Assembly (NCBI GenBank): GCA_001695595.3
Contig: MBPM02000020.1
Span: 558,001-622,000 of the forward strand
Source of the DNA: Plasmopara viticola
Lineage: Eukaryota; Oomycota; Peronosporomycetes; Peronosporales; Peronosporaceae
Direction: 5' to 3'
Length of the DNA stretch: 64,000 bases
Shown here: in pieces, positions 22,860 to 32,600 of the stretch
Numbering within the stretch: position 1 is the stretch's first letter
Layout: each line of letters opens with the position of its first letter
Made by a program: the position numbers and the translations under genes
The notes under the pieces: model-generated
What the model was told of the DNA's origin: nothing
Databases searched by the model: none
The model's input: only the letters and a program-made list of their open reading frames with translations

Positions 22860-24200
22860 ATCGGTCCTTGTCTTTCTCCCGGTTCTGCAAAAAAATATTG
22901 GATGTCTTGCCCGAGAGTCGTATCCTTCGCCAGGATCCGCATAGTCGCGTTTCTAACTTTCTTTACTCCACTCGTCTATCTCAACGCAAACCAGCGACCG
23001 ATCTTTCACAAAGGTCCAAACGAGATTCGAATCATTGCAGCGATCAATATTGCCGAGACATCGTTAACGAGTGAAGACGTCAAAGTCGTGATTGATACCG
23101 GACGGGTCAAGCAAATGCGGCGCGATGTCTTGCATTGCACGAATGTATTGAATGAAATTGAATTGCCCGTGCCAATGCTAATTAAGGGTTGGTCGGATGC
23201 TGTTGTCGTGAATGCTGCTCTGCATCTTTTGCTCATTCGAAGTGACTGGATCACGAACAGAGGGCGATTTTTATGTATTGACGGCTCCGTTCTCAAAAGT
23301 CCAGACGTAAGCAGTCGCGTTGTAGCCATAGGAATGATCATTTTGATGAGCTGAAGCGACTCACGGTCTTAGAACAGCACCCGAGTAGAAGATGCTGACC
23401 CAAATCTTATTTGGCTGCGGTAAGCAAGTCGATAAGTCCAAAAACTTTACTTTACTGCACACTTTGTATATGGCTTCAGAACAGCATGATCTATATTCGT
23501 AGACATGCGCGAAGGTGTTAAAATGTCTTGTGGGCTTGAAGATCGAACGTCTCGCAATTATTGCGGCCACAGCGCTTGTCGGGGCTGTCGTGCTGGTCAT
23601 TTCGAACGAGATGCATGTGTAGAGGACATAACTCAATGACATATCGGACCTGCTGTACGCGCACCACCTAGCTTGTTTCCAACAATTCGATATAACTTGC
23701 GCAGCTGTGCAAAGCTTTTTACGTCATTTTTCGACGCCTAGCTGTCGTGCAGCTAAATCGGGCAAAAAGCAGCAAAGCAATGGGGTTTTGCTGGTAGTAC
23801 CTAATAATGGATATGACCTCAAGAACTTGGCTCCTCGGTTGGCCCTAACTTCGTGCTTCAGATCTCGCTTAACAAAACTGGTGCAAACCGATTTTACGTG
23901 ACCATTGGCGGGTTGTGGCTTCGTCTCGTTCCCGAGTCCATCTTCAGGGCTATCATGCGGACCCTACTCATTCCAGAGATGCAACGGGCTTCAATAACGT
24001 CCTAGTGAATACACATCAAGGCATTTCATTATTTTGACGAGGCCCCCGACGCAGGATGTAGAGCCTTTCTTCAGGCTTGTTTAGATCCACCCGACGACAA
24101 AAGTGTTCAAATGGCACTTGACAAATTGATTGACATTGGCGTACTCAAGTGCGAAGACTAAGAATTGACGGCATAAGGACGAGCACGTCAAATGGGCAAT
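22860..24200 (+). pseudogene. Decayed DEAH-box RNA helicase (C-terminal half)
   Basis: Around 23022-23115 the frame encodes IRIIAAINIAETSLT followed by VKVVIDTGRVKQ, matching the helicase motif-V region of DEAH/RHA proteins (TNIAETS(L/I)T...VVID.G). Just upstream, out-of-frame fragments resemble LPLHSSL and the (Q)RPIF stretch. Around 24026-24165 a fragment FLQACLDPPDDKSVQMAL followed by DKLIDIGVLKCED matches the winged-helix/HA2 region that follows the helicase core. These parts lie in different frames and are broken by several stops and indels, and I see no introns that would rescue them. The helicase motif I-III half is absent. It is probably a truncated or retro-duplicated copy of a cellular RNA helicase, now non-functional. 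Confidence 0.72.
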
Positions 24201-24297
24201 ATTGAAAGTTTGGAGTTTATAAATTTACAATAAATTCTGGCTGCTGCAGCCAATCAACGTTCAGGTTTTTATCTAAAGAGGATTCAAGCCGTAATTG

Positions 24298-24360
24298 AGG
24301 GGTGCTATTGAAAGTAGGATTTAACGCAAACTGTGGGGGTGGCACTTAACGGCTCCCTTT
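24298..24360 (+). repeat. G-rich flanking repeat, right copy
   Basis: Contains AGTAGGATTTAACGCAAACT, then GTGGGGG and ACGGCTCCCTT, the partner of the segment at 22140-22206. Both are on the same strand and they bracket the helicase pseudogene and retroposon copy A. Confidence 0.4.
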
Positions 24361-24513
24361 TTTAATAGTTATTGTATAGCATGGATTACTTTCCTTTGCA
24401 AATGACGAACATGAGCAAGCTTGAAGGAATATGCATCTTAAGTCGATTGCGATGCGTAAAAATCGATAATGACGAAAATGTAGCTGAATTTTGATGAGGC
24501 AGCAGAACTTGTT

Positions 24514-26128
24514 CTAGTTCCATGTCGAAACTGCTTGAAATGTAGCAAAAATCATCGTGCACAGACCAATGACAATTACAATACAATTCAAAGTGTGCCC
24601 ACGTCCGACAATTCTGATAAAAAAGACTTAGTGAAGGACATTCTCTGTGTGCATTAATAACTCAGCAATGAAACTCACCTCGAGTGAAAACTGCACGGAT
24701 ATATGAACGCAAGCGGCACGGAGCAGAAGCCGCCAATGATGGACACGAAATTATCCAGCTATGTCGGACAACATTATTCAATCAAGGCGAAATGATAACA
24801 TTGATTGGGCAGGAACTTACCTCATTCTTACCGTAATGCCCAATGATAGCTGTGAGGCAGACAAGTGCGAAGCGAAGACCATTCTTTTTCCATCGCCAGA
24901 AACCTTTTACACGCTGATTCGAAAATAAGTGGCTTTCAAAGACGTTTATCACTGGATACAACATCAAAGGGTACGACAACACCAGCGCCAGAGAGTATGT
25001 AAGCTGCACTGCCATCGTTCCTTTACTTTCACTTGCATTAGGCAGATTCAGTGTCACAATTGATTGTGTATTCTTTCCAAAAGCCGCGTATACTGTGCCA
25101 GCAAACAGAATACAAATGGCCAAGATCGACACCACACACCACGACAAAATGACCGGAAACTTGGATTTTAATTTATTATCCATGGAATCGTATGTAGGCA
25201 GAACCAATCCGATGCCTTCAAAGCAGTAGACGGCAACACCAAGAAACATAGCCCAATTTTCAGAATTAAAGTACTGCCATGTTAATTCTCCAGGAGCTGC
25301 GTTCTCAAGTGTTTCCACGGTGTAAGTGAGGATGTATATAAGACCAAACACAATGAGCGCGTCCGCAAATAAGCTTGCAAAAGCAAAGTACTCGAGACGA
25401 CGCACCCACGCCAGTGGGGTGTAAAGCGGAATTTGTAGCAGGATGAGCGTCCAAGACGACGTCGAAATTGAGCTGTGGAGCTTAAATGCGTGCAGCAATA
25501 CCTCACCAATGTTTTTTTCGACAAAAATAAGATACGAGCAGCAAAATCCGATTTGCGAAAGTACCAGCGAGAGATTAACTGCATGCCGCCCCAATACACC
25601 GAATGCTTGCTCTCCCACGATACCATACGAAGCGTTATGGAAGTTGCGAGTGTGGAAAAGCACGTTTGAGCACTCAACCAAACGCAGCATGCAAAAAGTC
25701 GACAGGGCTGCGGAAATACAAAGTCCTACGATTGAAAACAGCATTCCTCCATTCTGGAACCCTTTTGGTAAAAACAGAATGCCACTGCCGATAAAAGACT
25801 TAAAAATGGTAAAAACAGTTTTTTTGACAGATGCTCCTCTTCCTAACGTTTCGCATAGGGACGTGTCAGAGCTGCTGATCAATGGCGTCAACTCCTCCTG
25901 CTTATATAAAAAGGGGCATTCTGTCACTTTTGACAAATCTGAGAGCGTGTACATCATTATACAAAAAACGCACATTGCATTCTTCACCGAGATGTAATGT
26001 TTCATTGACGAAGCCGCGATAGGTCGATTGCACCAAGCTTTTTGGATCAATCGACGCCAAAAGCGATTTGTGTACATGAAGTGGCAAAGTTGAGCCCCTC
26101 GCAGGGACGTGGTCACGGCGAAAACCAC
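24514..26128 (-). CDS. AAAP-family amino-acid transporter (SLC36/AVT-like), copy A
   Basis: Three exons: 26128-24821, 24758-24679 and 24613-24514, with introns of 62 and 65 nt (both GT...AG). The protein has about 11 hydrophobic segments. FKSFIGSGILFLPKGFQNGG is the first-helix signature of the amino acid/auxin permease family, and VYCFEGIGLVLPTYDSM matches the conserved mid-region of SLC36/vacuolar AVT carriers. Such proteins move neutral amino acids with protons across the vacuole or plasma membrane. The start is uncertain: Met at 26128 is the first, but the ~57 residues after it look atypical and Met-Met at about 25957 may be the real start. A paralogue lies at 63185-64000; it has no introns at these two positions. 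Confidence 0.85.
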
Positions 26129-26589
26129 CTGGCTGAATAAGGTCCAACACCTTGCCTAACATTGTAGCAAAGCAAAGCACAAGCCTGTCGTTTAACTTTT
26201 ATTGCATTTGCTACAAAATCCATCGCAGTGTTACCACGAACCGTCATCCTTGTGAAGCACCTCACTTACGTCCGAGAGCGACTTTGTGTGGGTTATTCCA
26301 TCGTCGCAGTTTTCCAACGAAATTTTGTGGGTCATGTCTGACCTCTCTTTGGTGATGTCATGCACAAGTGCGGGACTGGTGCTCTTGCAAGAATCTTTCA
26401 AGAACATGTTGCTGCAGATATTGGGCTGTGGCGACTGTCTACTATTTATTATTAGCTATAAATTAATTTTCGCGAGGCATTACTATAGCACGATGGTAAT
26501 CTTCTGGTATAGCACGTCCATAATATTAATTTGCAAAGGATGTAAGGGAGCTCGAAAGTAAAGGATATTGTTACGACTGCTAGGCACTG

Positions 26590-28012
26590 ATGCTTCCTGA
26601 TTGCTACAAGGTGTTTGACACGGAGCACTCGTTGCTAGTGTGCGCACGTAGCCTTACGTTTGGCACATTCTGCCTCGCCACACTTGTCGCGACTGTCTAC
26701 GCCTGTCGGCGGATCCTGCCCATATTCCTCAGCTCGCAATGGTATCTCACCAACCTTAGCATGCTGGCCCTTGCAGGAGTCCAAATGGCGTTGCTGGTCT
26801 ACGAGTGCTTTATCAGCAACAGCCCCAAAATCCTCGTGCTGGCCAAGTACTTCCACTGTTTGCAAATTGCAATTTCGTGTGTGCTGTACGGAAAATCTGC
26901 CGGAGAACTTGTCAATCGAACAAAACTGGTACGCAACAATGCACTTAGATCAGGTAAATTTGGTCCTGATGGCATGATGCTTTCGGGGATGACTATCACA
27001 GTTTTACAATGTCCTAATTCCGATTGTTGGTCTAACCACGATTGGTATGACTGTGGACGCGCTGCTTGTTGTTGGGGCCTACGATAAGATTGACTGCCAT
27101 CATATTACATGGATGGCCATGTCGGGGACAGGAGTTATCCTTACAGGTGCGCTAGAGTTTAAGTCGACAAGAAAATGCTAGTTGATAACAGCTGTTATTG
27201 GAGTAGCCGCCTTTGCTATTCCAGGTCGAGTGGTTCTTGAGAAAATCAACTATACAGCACAAAAGCAGGTTCGTACGCAGTTGAGCTTAGCGTTGACACG
27301 GCCCGAAGTTACCGAGCTAGAGCAGTCGCACCATCAACTCGTAATTGCACTTGTAACGGCGCTGTTGACTTGCTGACTTATGGTCGTGCATGCTGACTTT
27401 GGAGTTTTGAGTACGGTAAGGATGGCCGAATTTGTCGTACCACAAACTGTAGTTGTCGAAAAAACTTGACGCGCTGATGGTGACATGTGCAGGCAGGAAG
27501 CGCGAGTGTGATAGCATGTTTTTTGATGAAAATGGCGGATTTGTCGAGCAGTCGATTCGCTTGATGATCTCGATAGGAGCGTACCTCGTGCCGAATTGGG
27601 GTGTGCTGTACGTCTTCTACATGCTGCCACGCTTTCAATTCTCCACGTTCCTTGACGTGCCCGGGCTTTACCAAGATGACTACGGCGAGGAGGCAACTTA
27701 TTCACTGCTTTTAAGTGACGATCACGCAGTAACCAATTGTAGTGGTACTGACAGTCGAGATGTTGCAGCGATGTGTGTACCAGAGCGGTTATGAGGCACA
27801 GTATTTATTACTAACACGCAGACAAACTTTGCCGTTCTCTGCGTTATTGCGCCACTCGATTTCGCTGCAAAGATCATTCCGTGCTCGACCTTTCAGAGTT
27901 CAAGTCTTTATTGGAAGCGGTCTTTTCGATGCGTCCACTGGTGCAGCCTGTCAAAATTTATCTAGATACTTTTTTTTTCGTACGACGTGGCATGTGGCGT
28001 CCTGGCTGCTGA
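26590..28012 (+). CDS. Multi-pass membrane protein with degenerate EF-hand (five exons), family unknown
   Basis: Predicted exons are 26590-26928, 27002-27146, 27192-27340, 27453-27744 and 27822-28012, giving 371 residues; all joins keep frame. About six hydrophobic helices are visible: residues ~14-42, 50-72, 80-105, then FYNVLIPIVGLTTIGMTVDA, a helix around ILTAVIGVAAFAIPG, and LMISIGAYLVPNWGVLYVF. The fold may be seven-helix and receptor-like, but I do not recognise the family. Near the C-terminus, KDHSVLDLSEFKSLL resembles an EF-hand missing the central glycine. The 45-nt second intron is short and the 27452 acceptor is weak. Faint coding character continues to 28370, so the gene may be longer or may be a recent pseudogene. 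It is divergent from the AAAP gene. Confidence 0.55.
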
Positions 28013-28412
28013 TTTATGTCGCATATTTCCCGAACTTACAAATGGATCGTCGCGTCAGAATGGACGCCGGGAACGCGTGGGCGAAGAGAATTAGTTTCGA
28101 AGTTACTGATTTTGCTCAAATTTAGTATTCTGAAAGAGAACTTCGTCATCTATTGTCGGGTGCGCTGCAACGTCGACTTGTTCTGGATTCAGCATCTTAT
28201 CACTTCATACCATCAGCTCGAGCATGCGAGACTGGCGACTACAAGTCAACACTGCTCTACGGCGTCAAGCGACTTTCTCTCAAAGAGCGAAAGGTGTATT
28301 ATAAACACGAGTAAGATAGTGAAAGTAACAAAGATACCACAGCTTCTTCGTATTAGCTCGCGCAAGTGATAACATTCCTCGAAGTGCTCTGTCCTCATCT
28401 CTGTTTACTAAG
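28013..28412. other. Intergenic, possible lost 3' exon material
   Basis: Between two convergent genes. A frame runs from 28016 to 28369 without a stop but shows no motif that I can name. Whether it belongs to the upstream membrane-protein gene cannot be told from sequence alone. Confidence 0.35.
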
Positions 28413-29690
28413 TCAGTTTAAATTGTCTACGAGAAACCCGTCAACACCAGATCCGTACGCGGTACTGATAGTGTAGCCAGCAACAATGATTGCTGCAGCA
28501 ATGATGGACATCGACTTGCCAATCACTCCGCATATCGTGGCGTTACTAACGAGCACAAGCCAAAACGCCATCAACGCTACTGTAGCAGAGCCCTGAATTT
28601 GTTGAAAAAGTGGTTGTGCTTGACTAGGAAGCTTGCCGTTTTCTTCATAAAATGCTTTAAGCAACTTCTCTTTACGTTCGAAGCGCTTTTCAAGCCAGGT
28701 CGCCAATTCGCTTTGACTTTTATCATGCAAGGCCAAAATGTCTACCCGCTCGATGTAGAAGTAGATCATTCGTGGCACGCGACCAGTAAGTAGGGATGCT
28801 TCGGATGGACGTTCGTTCGAAGCGTAGTCCACGTAAAACATTGTAATATCATATACAGCAGTGAGTTGGGATCGCAGTAGCGGGAAGATGTATGTCCACC
28901 CAGTCGTGCGTGGGTACAGCGAGTACTGACGAGGCGACATATTATTTTTTTTTGCAAATGTAGCACTCTTTTCCAGATTACTCTCGCTTAGGTCGGTTCC
29001 TTCGGGAAAAATGAGGTACGAAGCCTCTGGATCTATTGATGTGAGGAATGGTAGCAATTTGCGCAGGTTCGCTTGGTCGTCTGTCCAGCGACGTTGCTAC
29101 GCATCAACATTAAACGTCAAGGAAGGTGATAGGAATCACTTTCGATAAGCCAAGATTACCAGGAATATAAAAATGAAGTGCTGCATGGCCCATCCAAAAA
29201 TCGGGACTTTGCGCAGCGAAGCCTTTAAAACGATATGTAGCTGGTGCAATGTGCGCGTTCGCCACGCAAGGCTCCACAACAACATCCAATCGATTCGAGT
29301 GCGGTGATTTGATAGCCATAATGCTCGGTCATGGGACATGTTGCTTTCGTAGGCTTTAGCTTCTGCGTCACCGTAAACTCGTACCTGAATTCCGAACATT
29401 TTTTCTACAGGAGCCGTAATTAGCATTCCATCACTCTTTGATCACACCCTTCTGCACGCACCAAGCAGCAGCACTACTTGACCCATCCACGCCCACTGTC
29501 TGCTTCAATCAATGCAGCAAATCCATACGTTAGTCCAGATACTTTCCTTGCTCGACAGCTTTCCGACGCACATAAAGCGAGTGACGCGGCGGTACAAGCG
29601 TTTAGCTTGGAGAATGGGCGGTAGAGGCAAAGCAACCAGTAGGACGCTCGGGGTTAACACACATACCACAGCTATCCAACCTGTAAATAG
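28413..29690 (-). CDS. LCLAT1/AGPAT-like lysophospholipid acyltransferase (5' end unresolved)
   Basis: At least three exons: up to about 29690 down to 29529, 29435-29160 and 29096-28413, with introns 29436-29528 and 29097-29159. Motif I is NHRTRIDW (NH-x4-D, the catalytic His/Asp pair of PlsC acyltransferases). Motif III is FPEGTDLSESN, followed by YPRTTGW, which is specific to the lysocardiolipin / lysophosphatidylinositol acyltransferase group. An N-terminal membrane helix (WIAVVCVLTPSVLLVALPL) and two C-terminal ones (ATVALMAFWLVLVSN and SIIAAAIIVAGYTISTAYG) fit the ER-membrane topology. Reaction: acyl-CoA plus lysophospholipid gives phospholipid. I cannot find an in-frame ATG for the first helix. 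The first exon may lie further upstream or the start may be damaged. Confidence 0.8.
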
Positions 29691-29780
29691 CGATACCGAA
29701 TAACACCGGCGACAGACCGTAATAGCATTATCTGTACGAGTTGTACCGTACTCTTGAAGATATATTTTTGAGAAAGAAGA

Positions 29781-31221
29781 ATGATGGCAGCGAGGAAGGA
29801 GGCAGAGCGTGACGTGAAACTCCTAGTGAGCTTTGTGGCTATGGTCTTTGTAGGCCTTGGCAACAAGAGTGCGTGGCTCATAGCAATGTCTTGTGGAACG
29901 TATAAATTAAACACTCCTTTATTTTTCTCTGTTGATGATCGCTTCGTGTTGCAGTCTTTCAGAAGTATGTTCGCTTCAACTTAAGCCAGGGTAAGCAATC
30001 TCGATAGTACATTTGTCGCTGACAGCTTTTCTTGATAACAGACTTCAGACAATTCCAATGCATAATTACCCAGCATTTTTGAATTTAGTTACCACGTTTG
30101 TCTACGTACGTACCGCGCTCATTAATCGTTTGCTTGAAGCTCTAAGGTTACCACGAAGTCTTTGTGTAGATTCCCATAAGCTTTGCTTACATCGTACCGA
30201 TGATCAAGTATGGTAGCGCCATCACGTGGGACCAACAAAGCATTCCGAAGGGCAAGTTTGCAGTTATGGGTGGACTTGATTCGATTGCTGGGATCTTGCA
30301 AGTGTTCGCTGCCACTTATTTAGGTGGATCGCTTATCATTCTACTGGGACAGGCTGCCATACCCATCTCCATGCTAATTTCCAGCCTACTTCTCAAGGCC
30401 AAGTACTCGGGGTATCAATATGCGGGCGCAGTAGTTGTCACATTGGGTCTTTTAATTGTTCTGGGTTCAGGCAGCTCTAGCAGCAGCTCAGGTGCCAACC
30501 CTCACCTTGTTGTTTTGTGGTCGATTGTCATGATCTTCAGCTGCGTCCCCATGTGCTTGTCTAGCGTTTACAAAGAAAAAACGCTCGGAGAGGTGGAGCT
30601 TGATGCAATCTATCTGAACGGCTGGATCGCTGTGTTTCAGTTTTTGTGTGCAATTCCGCTGACGTTTCCCGCATCGATGGTCGGAGATCATCCTGTTGCT
30701 CCCCGCGAACTTCCAGAAAACATGTACAACGGCCTGATGTGTTACTTAGGAAAAAATACTATAACCGAGGGTGCACACAAGGATGACTGTGAGAAGGCGA
30801 CAATCTACGTGACAGCCTATTTATTATTTAACGTGGCCTACAATTTGCTAATTATTTTGATTCTCAAATTTGGTAGCGCCAACATTCTTTGGCTGGTAAG
30901 TGAGCATTCGATTTGATTGCCAAATGTATGCAAGGGACTTAGCTTATGTACATCAAATAGGCAATGACAATAATGGTTCCTCTCGGGAACGTTGCGTTTA
31001 CATTTTCTTTCATGCCGGAGCACCAGCCACTGCACGCGAAGGATATTGCGGGCTTGCTGTTTATCATGATGGGGCTGTTCGTGTACCGTTTCTTGGAAGA
31101 TTTGATGAACTCCTATAATGAGCGGAATCCCATATACCCAGACGCAACGATTGATGATCTCAAGCAGGCGCTTATTAGCAGTGACAGCGATAATGGTGAC
31201 GTACTGGAACAAGAAGTTTAA
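29781..31221 (+). CDS. CRT-like (chloroquine-resistance-transporter-like) protein with a 10-nt micro-exon
   Basis: Predicted exons are 29781-29868, 29955-29964, 30042-30105, 30170-30895 and 30961-31221, giving 382 residues. The second exon is only 10 nt (TCTTTCAGAA), flanked by TTGCAG and GTATGT. It is required to produce NKIFQKLQTIPMHNYPAFLN, the strongly conserved start of CRT-like proteins. The block GGLDSIAGILQVFAATYLGG followed by SLIILLGQAAIPISML is the signature of the family, which belongs to the drug/metabolite transporter superfamily. About ten hydrophobic helices are present. Family members sit in vacuolar or plastid membranes and are thought to export amino acids, peptides or thiols. 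A Ser-rich loop (GSGSSSSSSGAN) splits the two halves. The start Met is followed by AARKEAERD. Confidence 0.88.
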
Positions 31222-32252
31222 ACAGGTAATCTAAATTCATTGCTAACAGCATCTTTTGAGCTACGGTTTTCGTGAATAATTTGTTAGAAACCTTAAATTT
31301 AAGTAAAATGCTGCAATAGAACCATTATAGTAGATCCGATACATTTTTGGTCAGATTAAGGTACCGCATCGCTTTGCCAAATAAAAAAAGCTGCCTTTTT
31401 ATCTTGAAGCTTCAATGTGCACTTGCCTTTTTGAGTGATTCACACAACACCTTTTGCAGGAGGTATGCAGAAAGATTGAAGATTTTACATTTCGGTCTTA
31501 AGGGAACCGACGTGTGCAATAAAATGCAGCTTTATGCTCAATTTTTTCGGGTCCAAGCGCAACAAACAATTCACATAACCCCTCTTGCATGCCTTGAGAA
31601 AAAACAAGCATACTGCTTTTTCTTCATAGGAAATCAGAGACTCGGACCAACTACAAGTGCTGTAAGGTGCAGCGGGGCTATATGAGCTATCTGCTTAAAA
31701 AACGCCGTTTCAGGTCTAATTTTTGTACTATACTTAAAAGCAATACGAATCGCAAACTGCTATTTGTCTGACTCCAAGGGTTACTATTGGTTGAAATATT
31801 CATTAGTAGTGTGGTAATTCTTTCATGTCAAAATGTGAGCTGAAAAATCTATGATAAAATTAACCGTTCGATAATTATTTTACGACTACTGGCATTGGAA
31901 CTGTTTTCAATATGCATCATTAGGTCATGCATTGCTTTTTCAATGCAACCTTAATACTCGTACAGGAACACAGCCTGACTTTTTTACCAAATAAGATAAA
32001 TCACGAACTAGTGTATGGTATGTGTAACCCCACGATATGCCGCTTATTTGATCTAAATGATTCACAGAATGCTACAATGGCTGGCTTGGCCTTACGTTAA
32101 GACATTATATCTCTTGGTACGTCAATGTCAAAAGTGAATTGACCCTATCTTATAAGCTATCGAGTATCTTTTCATAATGCGCTGTCAGATCGCAGCGTAG
32201 TTGTAGCAGCACCTCCACAGAAAAACGGAAAAGAAAAAATTAAATAATACAA
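31222..32252. other. Intergenic, nothing recognised
   Basis: AT-rich sequence with short chance frames only, ending at the target duplication of retroposon copy B. Confidence 0.5.
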
Positions 32253-32600
32253 GCAATATTTCTCTTCGGAAAAGGTTGGGGTGACGCCCTCCTTCCAAGC
32301 GCGGGGGCTAAATGCTCGCGCGCTTCGGGCAGGTGCTCTCGGGCATCTGCAGGTCTCTAACGAGTCTCACCCTCGACGCGACGGTCTCCAGCACCAGGGC
32401 ACCACCTGGGCTCTTACCAAGTCAGAGCTAAACAAAATAATGGAAGACCCTCACGACCTCGGTGCTGGCTGCACTGCCCGCCGAACGAGACCCGACGTAT
32501 GCGGACACCACTCTATGCCGTGCACTAGCCAGACTGAGCCTAGCACGTACATAACTTGGCAATGCGATAATGTAATACAATACAATACAATGCAATATTT
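32253..32600 (+). repeat. Short retroposon (about 330 bp), copy B, with a 9-bp target-site duplication
   Basis: The element occupies 32262-32591 on the + strand and is flanked by GCAATATTT at 32253-32261 and 32592-32600. It begins CTCTTCGGAAAAGG and ends in repeated TACAA units. It matches copy A at 22279-22596 nearly throughout, with scattered substitutions and a few small indels. The two copies have different flanking duplications, so they are independent insertions rather than one segmental duplication. Confidence 0.85.
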
